Origin: Desulfuromusa sp.
GTDB lineage: Bacteria; Desulfobacterota; Desulfuromonadia; Desulfuromonadales; Geopsychrobacteraceae
Reading direction: 5' to 3'
DNA length: 6,618 bases
NCBI GenBank assembly: GCA_023145655.1
Contig: JAGLDI010000161.1
Coordinates: 1 to 6,618, forward strand
Part shown: positions 1 to 6,618 of the stretch, in pieces
Numbering within the stretch: position 1 is the first letter of the stretch
How the letters are laid out: each line of letters begins with the position of its first letter
Notes under the pieces: model-generated
What the model was told of the DNA's origin: nothing
Seen by the model: only the letters and a program-made list of their open reading frames with translations
Database searches by the model: none
Program-made: the position numbers and the translations under genes

Positions 1-1220
1 ATATCATTGATCAGGTTGTTAAGGATAAAGGGATTGACCGTGATGTGCTAGTAGCTGCACTCGAATCTGCAGTGTTGTCTGCAGCTAACAAAAAATTCAG
101 AAATACACGTGAGCTTGAAGCCCACTTCAATGAAGAGATAGGTGAGGTTGAGGTTTTTGAATTTGTCACTGTTGTTGATGCAGTTATGGATTCCTATAAA
201 GAAATCGATATTGATGAAGCACGAGGAATAGATCCTGACGTTGAAGTTAATGACTCCTTGGGGATGATGATGGAGTCTGGCGGCTTTAGCCGTATCGCTG
301 CACAAACCGCCAAACAAGTCATTATTCAAAAAGTCCGCGAGGCGGAGCGTGAAGGTGTCTATAATGAATTTAAAGATCGGGTCGGTGAGGTTGTCAATGG
401 GATTGTTAGACGCTATGAGCGTGGTGATCTGATTGTTGACCTGGGTCGCGCAGAAGCTCTCTTGCCGAATCGGGAACAGGCCCCACGTGAAAACTACCGT
501 CAATCTGATCGGGTTCGTGCCTATATCTCAGAAGTTAAAATGTCGTCCAAAGGGCCACAGATTATCCTTTCCCGTACTCATCCTGGTTTGTTGATCTCCC
601 TGTTTAAATCTGAAGTTCCTGAGCTTTCGGAGGGAATTGTTGAGATTAAGGAGGCTGTACGTGAGCCTGGCAGTCGTGCCAAAATTGCTGTTGTTTCTCA
701 CGATATCGATGTTGATCCAGTTGGAGCTTGTGTTGGTATGCGTGGCGCGCGGGTTCAGAATGTCGTGACTGAGCTGCGGGGTGAGCGGATTGATATTATC
801 CCCTGGTCACCTGATCCAGCGCGATTTGCCTGTTCTGCTCTTGCCCCTGCTGATGTATCCAGGGTCTATATTGATGATGAAGGGCAGTTGATGGAAATTA
901 TTGTCCCTGATGATCAATTATCTTTGGCTATTGGTAAAAAAGGGCAGAATGTACGTCTTGCAGCAAAGCTGATCGGCTGGAAGATTGATATTAAGAGTGA
1001 AACGCGTGCTCAGGAAGAGGAGCAGGAAGAGAATAACCAGGAGGCTGTCGAAGAGTCAGAAGTTAATGCTGATCTGGCTGATGCCGAAGTTGTTGAAATG
1101 GAAACTGACAAGGCTGCTGAATCGTCTACAGTTGATGAAACTCAGGCTGATGAAGGGGTTGTTGAAGTGGAAACTGAGGTTGTTGCCGATGAGTCGACAA
1201 CCGATAAAAATGAAGATTGA
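1..1220 (+). CDS. nusA: Transcription termination/antitermination factor NusA (5' partial)
   Basis: NusA binds RNA polymerase and nascent RNA in the cytoplasm and controls pausing, intrinsic termination and antitermination. The reading frame is already open at base 3 (first residues [16 protein letters not shown], a typical NusA start region), so only a few N-terminal residues are missing and GTG 45 is not the start. Visible order: polymerase-binding N-terminal domain to about base 375; S1 domain about 384-540 ([18 protein letters not shown]); KH1 with GMRG at 735-746; KH2 with GKKG at 933-944 and the family ending [17 protein letters not shown]. After about base 1000 the protein becomes a Glu/Asp-rich low-complexity tail of about 70 residues. 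The two AR repeats that end E. coli NusA are absent, as in many other bacteria. The stop is TGA 1218-1220, 13 nt before the next gene, which suggests one transcript. Identification is secure; the true start lies outside the window. Confidence 0.97.
   Translation, partial: IIDQVVKDKGIDRDVLVAALESAVLSAANKKFRNTRELEAHFNEEIGEVEVFEFVTVVDAVMDSYKEIDIDEARGIDPDVEVNDSLGMMMESGGFSRIAAQTAKQVIIQKVREAEREGVYNEFKDRVGEVVNGIVRRYERGDLIVDLGRAEALLPNREQAPRENYRQSDRVRAYISEVKMSSKGPQIILSRTHPGLLISLFKSEVPELSEGIVEIKEAVREPGSRAKIAVVSHDIDVDPVGACVGMRGARVQNVVTELRGERIDIIPWSPDPARFACSALAPADVSRVYIDDEGQLMEIIVPDDQLSLAIGKKGQNVRLAAKLIGWKIDIKSETRAQEEEQEENNQEAVEESEVNADLADAEVVEMETDKAAESSTVDETQADEGVVEVETEVVADESTTDKNED
1074..1211 (+). repeat. 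Diverged 69-bp tandem duplication in nusA acidic tail
   Basis: Two adjacent 69-nt units (1074-1142 and 1143-1211) encode related 23-residue segments, starting [11 protein letters not shown] and [11 protein letters not shown]. The best matching core is 1089-1108 against 1158-1177, which differ at one base in 20. The remainder is more diverged but keeps alignable Ala, Ser, Thr and Asp positions. The 69-nt period is a multiple of three, so the duplication keeps the frame and only lengthens the acidic tail. Confidence 0.7.
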
Positions 1221-1233
1221 CTTGTAATCCTTT

Positions 1234-1830
1234 ATGAATGATGTAGAGAAAGGTCCACAGCGCACCTGCATAGCATGTCGTCAGACAAAAGATAAAAATC
1301 AACTGGTTCGTTACGTTGTTGCCCCGAATGGGGCGGTTATGGTTGATTATCTGCAGCGGTTGCCCGGACGTGGTGCTTATACCTGTATTGAGAAACAATG
1401 TTTACTGGATGCAGTCAGGAAGGATAGTTTTCAGCGTAGTTTCAAGGGTCAATGTCTCCATGTTGATTTCACCCAATTAATTGGGCAGGTGACTCAGGCT
1501 GTTGAGAAAAAAATTACAAGTTTAATCGGTATGGCCCGTAAATCGAAGCAATTTATTTCCGGGAGTAATGCTGTTATTGAGGCGCTTAGAAAAGGTTCGT
1601 CTTTAGCACTTGTTATAACAGCCACAGATATATCAACCACTATAGAGAAAAAAATTGCAGCATTAACGCTTCGAAACCATATTGATACGGCCTGCTTCTA
1701 TGATAAACAGACGATGGGGCAGTTGCTTGGTAAGGAAGAGCGGAGTGTTATAGCGATTCATGCCGGTTTATTGGCTGACTCGTTGTTGAAACAATTACAC
1801 CTGTATAGAAAACTGGTAAGGGAGAATTGA
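1234..1830 (+). CDS. rnpM: RnpM/YlxR (DUF448) domain fused to L7Ae-like RNA-binding domain
   Basis: This 198-residue protein joins two families that are separate neighbouring genes (ylxR, ylxQ) in Bacillus. Residues about 8-85 are YlxR/DUF448: RTCIACRQ at 10-17 and the signature GRGAY at 45-49. Residues about 94-190 look like the L7Ae/L30e/YlxQ fold, starting [15 protein letters not shown], with a late [12 protein letters not shown] segment. YlxR of B. subtilis (RnpM) binds RNase P RNA and modulates its activity in vitro; L7Ae-type proteins bind kink-turn RNA. A cytoplasmic RNA-binding role follows, but the exact target here is inferred. Cys12, Cys15, Cys51 and Cys56 form a possible metal site. 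ATG 1234 is the earliest start, because TAA 1225 closes the frame upstream. No good Shine-Dalgarno precedes it, so coupling to nusA termination is likely. The gene overlaps infB by one base. The domain calls are firm; using the symbol rnpM for the fusion is less certain. Confidence 0.9.
   Translation: MNDVEKGPQRTCIACRQTKDKNQLVRYVVAPNGAVMVDYLQRLPGRGAYTCIEKQCLLDAVRKDSFQRSFKGQCLHVDFTQLIGQVTQAVEKKITSLIGMARKSKQFISGSNAVIEALRKGSSLALVITATDISTTIEKKIAALTLRNHIDTACFYDKQTMGQLLGKEERSVIAIHAGLLADSLLKQLHLYRKLVREN
1472..1485. repeat. 14-bp perfect palindrome inside the rnpM fusion gene
   Basis: CCCAATTAATTGGG is a perfect inverted repeat with no spacer, located in the codons at the end of the YlxR domain. It does not extend further on either side and has no T-run after it. 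It may be chance: a palindrome of this length is not surprising in several kilobases. Confidence 0.4.
1818..1824 (+). promoter_or_regulatory. Ribosome binding site that fixes the infB start
   Basis: AAGGGAG lies 5 nt before ATG 1830, inside the last codons of the preceding gene. The in-frame TTG at 1827 would be only 2 nt from the GGAG core, too close for efficient initiation. ATG 1830 is therefore preferred, and it shares its A with the upstream TGA stop (1828-1830). Confidence 0.8.
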
Positions 1831-4520
1831 TGGGCAAGGTAAGGGTATACGAACTCGCAAAGAACATGGGACTCGAAAATAAAGAGTTGTTGACCAAGCT
1901 TGCAGAAGCTGGCATCGAAGTTTCGTCCCATTCAAGTTCTCTGGCTGATGAAGATGTGCAGAAGCTTAATGATTTCATCAATCCACCGAAACAAAAAGTT
2001 GAAGAGGCGGTAATAAAGCCGGGAATTATCAGGCGGCGGCGTAAAGTGATCCGCGAACCGGTTCCGGAACCCCCTGAGGTGGTTGAGTCTCCAGAAACGG
2101 AAGCTTCTCCTGTCGAGGCTGCTTCTGCTGTTGCCGTAACCAGTACGCTGACTGATGAACCGCAAGGTGAGGTGAGCGAAAATATAGTTGCAGCTACCGC
2201 TGATGAGAATTCGCAAGCCGATGTCAATGAACCATCTGCTGAAAAAGTTCAGCAAGTAGAAAAAGATTCCGGCAAAGAGACTGCAGAAGTACCTCTGGAC
2301 CCAATAGAAAAACCGCAAAAAATAAAAAAACCGGTTGTGGAAAAAGTGACCGGTGACCATGCTAAGATACTTGGCCGGGTTGAACTGCCAAAGACGGTAT
2401 TGACTGGGCAGCGTAAACCTCGAACCGGTGACCGTCCCGCCCGCCAGGATAGAAAAACCGGTCCTCCAGCACGCCCTGCTCATCGTCCTGCGGCAACTCC
2501 GAGCCGTGGAAATAAACGGGTTGATCCTGCCCCATTGGCACCAGTTGAACAGCCCCTCCCTGAAAAAGAAGGGCGGAATAAAAAACGTAATAAAGGACGG
2601 CGGGGAGATAGTGCTGAGCCTCGGGATGGGCGGGTTTCCCGTCGTGGACGGCGGGTTGAAGTTTTTGAACCCGGCCGTGCCGGGCAGAAAAAGAAACGGG
2701 GTGGAAGACAGAATAAACAAGGTAAACAAACTGAGGTGACGGTCAGTAAAGCGATCAAGAGGGTGGTACGAATTAGTGATTCAATCACTGTCGGTGAGTT
2801 AGCTAAGAGGATGGGGGTCAAAGCCAAGGAACTGATTGCCGAATTGATGCGTCAAGGATCAATGGTGACGATCAACCATCCCCTAGATTATGAATCCGCA
2901 GCAATTCTGGCTACAGAATTTAATCACGAAGTTGAAAATGTTGCTTTTGATGAAGAGACAATCCTCGAAGTTACCCCATCTAAAGAAGTAGAAGATAAGG
3001 CCGAAGATCTAGAAACTAGACCGCCGGTTGTCACCATCATGGGTCATGTTGATCATGGTAAAACCAGTTTGCTTGATGCCATTCGGGAAGCGAATGTCAC
3101 TGCAGGGGAAGCCGGTGGAATTACTCAGCATATCGGTGCTTATGATGTTGAAGTTAATGGGCAAAAAATCACATTTCTCGATACTCCCGGTCACGAAGCT
3201 TTTACCGCAATGCGGGCTCGTGGTGCTGGAGTAACCGATATTGTTATTCTGGTTGTTGCCGCAGACGATGGGGTTATGCCACAGACAAAAGAGGCTATCA
3301 GCCACTCAAAAGCTGCAGGAGTCCCACTGATTGTTGCAGTCAATAAAATTGATAAGCCTGATGCAAATCCTGAACGGGTCAAGCAGGAATTGACCGAATA
3401 TGAACTTGTCCCTGAAGAGTGGGGTGGCGATACGATCTTTGTTGATGTTTCAGCCAAGCAAAAAACCAACCTTGATACATTGCTGGAGATGATTCTCCTT
3501 CAGGCAGAAGTCCTTGAACTGAAAGCTAATCCGAACAAACGGGCCAAGGGTTCAATCGTAGAAGCTCGTCTTGATAAGGGTCGTGGTCCGATTGCAACTG
3601 TTCTTGTTCAGGATGGAACCTTAAAAATTGGCGATGCCATTGTGGCTGGTCTACATTTTGGACGGGTTCGCTCAATGGCTACGGCAACCGGGTTACAGGT
3701 GAAAGAGGCCGGCCCGTCATTCCCGGTTGAAGTCACCGGTTTGGGAGGGGTGCCAGATGCCGGTGATTTATTCAACTCTGTTGAAAATGAAAAATCGGCA
3801 AAGGAAGTTTCACAGCATCGTCAGTCTAAACAGCGTGAGAATGATCTTTCGAAACATAGTAAGATTTCACTTGATCAGCTATTTGCCAAAATGCAAGAGG
3901 GTGTTGTTGAGGAACTCTCGGTTATTATCAAGGCAGATGTTCAGGGTTCCGTGGAGGCAGTTCGTGATACTCTGGAGAAATTGTCGACAGATGCTTGTCG
4001 TTTGAGCGTACTTCATACCGGCGTTGGTGGAATAACGGAAAGTGATGTCACCCTGGCGACCGCATCAAATGCGATCGTTCTTGGCTTTAATATCCGTCCT
4101 GAAACCAAAGCGAAAGCATTGGCAGAAGTTGAATCGGTTGATATCCGTCTCTACTCGGTTATTTATGACGCAGTGAATGACATCCGTGATGCTATGGAAG
4201 GGTTGTTGGCACCGACACTGAAAGAGAAAGAACTGGGTCGAGTTGAGATCCGTGATACTTTCCACGTCTCCCGTATCGGAACGATTGCCGGATGTTATGT
4301 TGTTGATGGTAAAATCGTTCGCAATGCTAAAACCCGGCTGGTTCGGGACAATATCGTGGTATGGGAAGGCAAGTTGAGTTCTCTGAAACGTTTCAAGGAT
4401 GATGTCAAAGAGGTGGGTAATGGTTATGAGTGTGGCATCGGTCTTGATAAGTACAATGATATCAAAATCGGAGACATCCTAGAGGTCTTTGAAATTGAAG
4501 AAGTGAAAACATCTCTTTAG
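1830..4520 (+). CDS. infB: Translation initiation factor IF2
   Basis: IF2 is the cytoplasmic GTPase that brings fMet-tRNA to the 30S start complex and promotes 50S joining. From ATG 1830 it has 896 residues, a long, E. coli-like form. A first IF2N domain spans about 1-52 ([13 protein letters not shown]) and a second about 312-365 ([21 protein letters not shown]). Between them is a low-complexity linker, acidic at first and then strongly basic. The G domain has all its motifs: G1 GHVDHGKT at 405-412, G2 [10 protein letters not shown] at 429-438, G3 DTPGH at 451-455, G4 NKID at 505-508 and G5 SAK at 541-543. Domain II follows at about 570-665, C1 at about 690-790 ([16 protein letters not shown]), and the fMet-tRNA-binding C2 domain from about 800 to the end ([27 protein letters not shown]). 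No key residue is missing. A one-base overlap with the preceding gene implies translational coupling. Confidence 0.98.
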   Translation: MGKVRVYELAKNMGLENKELLTKLAEAGIEVSSHSSSLADEDVQKLNDFINPPKQKVEEAVIKPGIIRRRRKVIREPVPEPPEVVESPETEASPVEAASAVAVTSTLTDEPQGEVSENIVAATADENSQADVNEPSAEKVQQVEKDSGKETAEVPLDPIEKPQKIKKPVVEKVTGDHAKILGRVELPKTVLTGQRKPRTGDRPARQDRKTGPPARPAHRPAATPSRGNKRVDPAPLAPVEQPLPEKEGRNKKRNKGRRGDSAEPRDGRVSRRGRRVEVFEPGRAGQKKKRGGRQNKQGKQTEVTVSKAIKRVVRISDSITVGELAKRMGVKAKELIAELMRQGSMVTINHPLDYESAAILATEFNHEVENVAFDEETILEVTPSKEVEDKAEDLETRPPVVTIMGHVDHGKTSLLDAIREANVTAGEAGGITQHIGAYDVEVNGQKITFLDTPGHEAFTAMRARGAGVTDIVILVVAADDGVMPQTKEAISHSKAAGVPLIVAVNKIDKPDANPERVKQELTEYELVPEEWGGDTIFVDVSAKQKTNLDTLLEMILLQAEVLELKANPNKRAKGSIVEARLDKGRGPIATVLVQDGTLKIGDAIVAGLHFGRVRSMATATGLQVKEAGPSFPVEVTGLGGVPDAGDLFNSVENEKSAKEVSQHRQSKQRENDLSKHSKISLDQLFAKMQEGVVEELSVIIKADVQGSVEAVRDTLEKLSTDACRLSVLHTGVGGITESDVTLATASNAIVLGFNIRPETKAKALAEVESVDIRLYSVIYDAVNDIRDAMEGLLAPTLKEKELGRVEIRDTFHVSRIGTIAGCYVVDGKIVRNAKTRLVRDNIVVWEGKLSSLKRFKDDVKEVGNGYECGIGLDKYNDIKIGDILEVFEIEEVKTSL

Positions 4521-4561
4521 TTGTCCTCTAGACCGGTTATATATTATGGAGAAAATATCCG
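4521..4561 (+). other. infB-rbfA spacer, the longest gene-free stretch
   Basis: These 41 bases are AT-rich in the middle (TATATATTAT at 4538-4547) and end in the rbfA ribosome binding site. I see no hairpin followed by a T-run and no convincing -35 box paired with the TATATT, so this looks like a leader within the operon, not a promoter or terminator. No small ORF is supported here. Confidence 0.6.
4548..4551 (+). promoter_or_regulatory. Ribosome binding site for the TTG start of rbfA
   Basis: GGAG lies 10 nt before TTG 4562, which is slightly long but workable. No ATG or GTG exists in frame upstream within the spacer, and the first in-frame ATG (4625) would remove 21 conserved residues. The site therefore supports TTG as the start. 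Confidence 0.65.
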
Positions 4562-4930
4562 TTGAGTAGCTATCGACCTGAACGCGTTGGCGAGCAGATA
4601 TACAAAGAGACGGTCCGTTTATTGATGTACGGCATCAAGGATCCGCGTGTCGCTCCAGTGACTTTGACCGGAGTGCAGATGTCTCGTGATATCAGTTCTG
4701 CAAAAATTTATTTTACTGTTAGTGACGAGACGACCGAACGAAAAAATGCTGAACAAGGGCTCAAAAGTGCGGCCCCTTACATCCGTCGAGAATTAGGGAA
4801 GTTATTGGAGCTTCGCTTTGTCCCTAATATCTATTTTAAATTTGATGCATCTATCGGTTATGGTCAGAAGATTGATGCTTTGCTGCACCAGGTGCAGGAT
4901 GATTTAGATGCCAGTTCAACAGATTGTTGA
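4562..4930 (+). CDS. rbfA: 30S ribosome-binding factor RbfA
   Basis: RbfA binds the immature 30S subunit near the 5' end of 16S rRNA and helps its late maturation. The 122-residue length is normal for the family. The sequence follows the type II KH pattern: an N-terminal helix (YRPERVGEQIYKETVRLL), then IKDPRVAPVTLTGVQMSRDISSAKIYFTV read in two parts around the conserved DPRV and SRD, then the helix pair around residues 60-83 and the strand RFVPNIYFKFDASIGYG. The kink between helices, AxG in most relatives, reads Ala70-Ala71-Pro72 here. The start is TTG 4562, chosen because it is the only suitable in-frame start keeping the conserved N-terminus. The gene sits 41 nt after infB, and its last 23 bases overlap the next gene. 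Its operon position beside infB fits its role in small-subunit biogenesis. Confidence 0.95.
   Translation: MSSYRPERVGEQIYKETVRLLMYGIKDPRVAPVTLTGVQMSRDISSAKIYFTVSDETTERKNAEQGLKSAAPYIRRELGKLLELRFVPNIYFKFDASIGYGQKIDALLHQVQDDLDASSTDC
4896..4899 (+). promoter_or_regulatory. Ribosome binding site for nrnA inside rbfA
   Basis: AGGA, 8 nt before ATG 4908, lies within the rbfA coding sequence. Ribosomes finishing rbfA (stop 4928-4930) pass over this start, which favours coupled translation of the two genes. Confidence 0.6.
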
Positions 4931-5858
4931 GAAAATCAGGGATAATCAACGCTTTCTGGTTGTTGCCCATTGTAATCCAGATGGTGATGCGATTGGATCA
5001 ACTGTTGCGTTAGCACTGGCTCTGCTGGATATGGGGAAGGATGTCGTTGCCTACAACGCCGATTCTGTTCCTGAGGTGATGCACTTTCTTCCGCAATATG
5101 ATGTGCTCCGTAACTCTTTACCCGAAAACTCAGATTTTGATATAGCTTTTGTCCTTGATGCCGGAGAGCTTGAGAGAACAGCATTGCCGGTTCGGGATCT
5201 GGCTCGGACGATAATTAATATCGATCATCACCCCTTTTCCGATTTCGGTGATCTTTGTTATGTCGATACCGGCGCCTGTGCTACCGCCGTTTTGATCTAC
5301 AGAATATTGAAAGCTTGCCAGTATCAGCCCAGTTTAGCTGTCGCCAAAGCCCTCTATCTTGGTATCCTGTCAGACACTGGATCCTTTCGCTACTCCAGTG
5401 CCAATCAGGAAGCGTTTGTTGTTGCCGGTGAATTGGTTGGGTTGGGTGTCGATCCCTGGGAAGTTTCAAGTCATCTTTATGAGAGCCATGCCCCGGAACG
5501 GATGCTTCTGCTCAGTTTGGTGTTGCCCTCGTTGCAGATTTCAACCTGTGGCCAATATGCTTCTATTGTGATGACCTTGGATACACTAAAAAAGTCTGGA
5601 GCATCCGAGGAGCATTCCGATGGATTTGTTAACTATCCACGCTCTATTCGCGGTGTTGAAGTCGCCCTTTTTATTCATCAAGTATCAGAAAGTCTTTACA
5701 AAATAAGTTTTCGCTCAAGAGGAGCTATTGATGTTGGGTCTTTATCCCGTGAGCTTGGTGGCGGTGGCCATCATAATGCTGCCGGTGCTAAAATAAATGG
5801 AACTTTGGACGAAGTTAAGAATTCTGTTTTCACCCTGCTTGACCAGATCTTCAGCTGA
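4908..5858 (+). CDS. nrnA: DHH/DHHA1 phosphoesterase, NrnA-type oligoribonuclease/pAp phosphatase
   Basis: This 316-residue protein matches the NrnA family in length and layout. NrnA-type enzymes are cytoplasmic, metal-dependent (usually Mn2+) phosphoesterases that degrade very short RNA oligonucleotides and dephosphorylate pAp; some relatives cleave cyclic-di-nucleotide products. The DHH domain carries motif I HCNPDGDAIGS at 21-31, motif II Asp84 (VLDAGELER), motif III DHH at 106-108 and motif IV Asp156 (LSDTGSFRYSS). The C-terminal DHHA1 domain carries the substrate-binding GGGGHHNAAG at 284-293 and a preceding FRSRGAIDV. All metal ligands expected of an active enzyme are present. RecJ-type exonucleases are much longer and have extra domains, so RecJ is unlikely despite frequent annotation as recJ-like. 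The start is ATG 4908, overlapping the end of rbfA by 23 nt. The substrate preference cannot be told from sequence alone. Confidence 0.9.
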   Translation: MPVQQIVEKIRDNQRFLVVAHCNPDGDAIGSTVALALALLDMGKDVVAYNADSVPEVMHFLPQYDVLRNSLPENSDFDIAFVLDAGELERTALPVRDLARTIINIDHHPFSDFGDLCYVDTGACATAVLIYRILKACQYQPSLAVAKALYLGILSDTGSFRYSSANQEAFVVAGELVGLGVDPWEVSSHLYESHAPERMLLLSLVLPSLQISTCGQYASIVMTLDTLKKSGASEEHSDGFVNYPRSIRGVEVALFIHQVSESLYKISFRSRGAIDVGSLSRELGGGGHHNAAGAKINGTLDEVKNSVFTLLDQIFS

Positions 5859-5863
5859 TATTC

Positions 5864-6618
5864 GTGCACGGACTTCTTCTTATCGATAAACCTGCCGGGA
5901 TGACCTCCCACGATGTTGTTCGTCGAGTGAGATTTATTTTTAAAACCCGTAAGGTTGGTCATGGAGGAACTCTTGATCCTCTTGCAACCGGGGTTCTGCC
6001 GGTTGCAATCGGGGACGGGACAAAGATCCTGCAGTTTCTTCTGGCGGAAAATAAATCTTACCGTGCAACCTTTAAACTTGGAATTACAACGGATACTTTC
6101 GATGCTGAAGGGGAGGTTCTGCTGGAACGTATAGTTCCCCACTTGACCCAGATACAGTTTGAAGGTATTTGTGCTGAATTCAAGGGTGAGATTGAGCAGC
6201 TACCACCAATGTTTTCAGCTCTGAAAAAAGATGGTGTTCCCCTCTACAAATTAGCCCGTCAGGGGAAGACCGTTACCCGTGAGATGCGTCAGGTGACGAT
6301 CAGTCGCCTGGATCTGGTTGATTTTAATCTTGAATCGGTAACGATTGAAGTTGATTGCAGTAAGGGAACTTATATTCGTACTCTGGTCAGCGATATTGGT
6401 GAACGATTAAACTGTGGTGCACACCTGACGGCACTGCGTCGCTTGAAGAGTGGTGAATTTTCTATCGATGAGTGTCTGACTCTGGACCAATTGCAACAAT
6501 TAGAGAGTCCTGCTTCCGCTCTGCATTCGCTGGATGAAGCATTACGTAACTATCCTGCCGCGCAATTGAATTTGGCGGCGGCGGATGCTCTGGAATTTGG
6601 AATTCCACCGGAGATGAG
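5864..6618 (+). CDS. truB: tRNA pseudouridine(55) synthase TruB (3' partial)
   Basis: TruB converts U55 in the T-loop of most tRNAs to pseudouridine and also acts as a tRNA folding chaperone. Motifs in order: HGLLLIDKPAGMTSHDVV at 2-19; the catalytic loop GGTLDPLATGVLP with nucleophile Asp38; KSYRATFKLGITTDT with the active-site Tyr; QLPPMFSALKKDGVPLYKLAR; and CSKGTYIRTLVSDIGE followed by LRRLKSGEF. The last visible part (ALRNYPAAQLNLAAADAL) begins the C-terminal PUA-like region, and the frame is open at the window edge after 251 codons. The start is GTG 5864: an in-frame TGA lies at 5840-5842, the next ATG (5900) would delete the conserved N-terminus, and CTG 5855 is less likely. It begins 5 nt after the nrnA stop with no clear Shine-Dalgarno, so coupled or reinitiated translation is probable. 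Confidence 0.96.
   Translation, partial: MHGLLLIDKPAGMTSHDVVRRVRFIFKTRKVGHGGTLDPLATGVLPVAIGDGTKILQFLLAENKSYRATFKLGITTDTFDAEGEVLLERIVPHLTQIQFEGICAEFKGEIEQLPPMFSALKKDGVPLYKLARQGKTVTREMRQVTISRLDLVDFNLESVTIEVDCSKGTYIRTLVSDIGERLNCGAHLTALRRLKSGEFSIDECLTLDQLQQLESPASALHSLDEALRNYPAAQLNLAAADALEFGIPPEM

Noticed and set aside
45..47. GTG 45 as the nusA start
   Set aside because: The same frame is open to base 3 and already encodes typical NusA N-terminal residues, so the gene simply enters from outside the window.
48..503. Antisense open frame opposite nusA (151 codons)
   Set aside because: No family resemblance, no start signal, and it lies wholly opposite a conserved gene. It is a codon-bias shadow.
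985..1227. Plus-strand +1 frame in the nusA tail (80 codons)
   Set aside because: It is Leu/Lys/Arg-rich only because the acidic repeat codons are read out of frame; no ribosome binding site or homology is evident.
1827..1829. TTG 1827 as the infB start, one codon upstream of ATG
   Set aside because: It lies only 2 nt from the GGAG core, whereas ATG 1830 has 5 nt spacing, a stronger start codon and the usual stop-start overlap.
2349..2433. Repeated ACCGGTGACC at 2349-2358 and 2424-2433 in infB
   Set aside because: A 10-base match in linker codons encoding Thr-Gly-Asp is short and explained by composition; no further copies form an array.
1932..2729. Long antisense open frame opposite the infB linker (265 codons)
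   Set aside because: It covers a low-complexity part of infB and reads as Phe/Arg/Ser-rich low-complexity sequence with no domain.
2400..2850. Internal translation start in infB giving a short IF2 form, as in E. coli
   Set aside because: No in-frame ATG, GTG or TTG between the two IF2N domains has a well-placed Shine-Dalgarno; the ATG in RMGVK directly abuts its purine run.
4516..4545. Possible internal promoter with TATATT at 4540-4545 ahead of rbfA
   Set aside because: The hexamers at 16-18 nt spacing (such as TTAGTT) match TTGACA poorly; the AT-rich run alone is not enough.
5771..6142. Antisense open frame opposite the nrnA end and truB start
   Set aside because: It runs opposite two well-conserved coding regions and shows no recognisable motif.
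1..6618. Mobile element, CRISPR array, tRNA, riboswitch or defence system
   Set aside because: The window is filled by conserved core genes in their usual order with gaps of at most 41 nt; there is no room for or sign of such elements.

Overview
This window is a stretch of the conserved bacterial nusA-infB operon, with every gene on the plus strand. Coding is almost continuous: a 5'-truncated nusA, a fused rnpM(ylxR)-L7Ae gene, infB, rbfA, a DHH/DHHA1 phosphoesterase gene of the nrnA type, and a 3'-truncated truB. Junctions are tight: a 13-nt gap, a 1-nt overlap, a 41-nt gap, a 23-nt overlap and a 5-nt gap. No tRNA, rRNA, mobile element, CRISPR array or clear terminator is visible.

The likely source is a Gram-negative bacterium of the former Deltaproteobacteria, probably near Desulfuromonadales. 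The clues are the gene order with an nrnA-type gene between rbfA and truB, the YlxR domain fused to an L7Ae-like domain, a long IF2 with two IF2N domains, a NusA ending in an acidic tail instead of the E. coli-type AR repeats, and moderate GC content. This placement is inferred from gene content, not from a database search.

Layout: 1-1220 nusA (transcription elongation, termination and antitermination); 1234-1830 RnpM/YlxR plus L7Ae-like RNA-binding protein; 1830-4520 infB (initiation factor IF2); 4521-4561 the only sizeable gene-free spacer; 4562-4930 rbfA (30S maturation); 4908-5858 nrnA-like phosphoesterase (short RNA and pAp turnover); 5864-6618 truB (tRNA Psi55 synthase). The genes act together on transcription elongation, RNase P or structured RNA, translation start, small-subunit maturation, RNA end-turnover and tRNA modification. 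In related operons rimP usually lies upstream and rpsO/pnp downstream, outside this window.

This is a housekeeping region and I see no undescribed system in it. The points most worth a second look are the YlxR-L7Ae fusion, which joins a bacterial RNase P RNA-binding family to a relative of an archaeal RNase P subunit; its four-cysteine pattern; a diverged 23-residue tandem duplication in the NusA acidic tail; a strongly charge-segregated IF2 linker; and start signals that depend on TTG, GTG or translational coupling.
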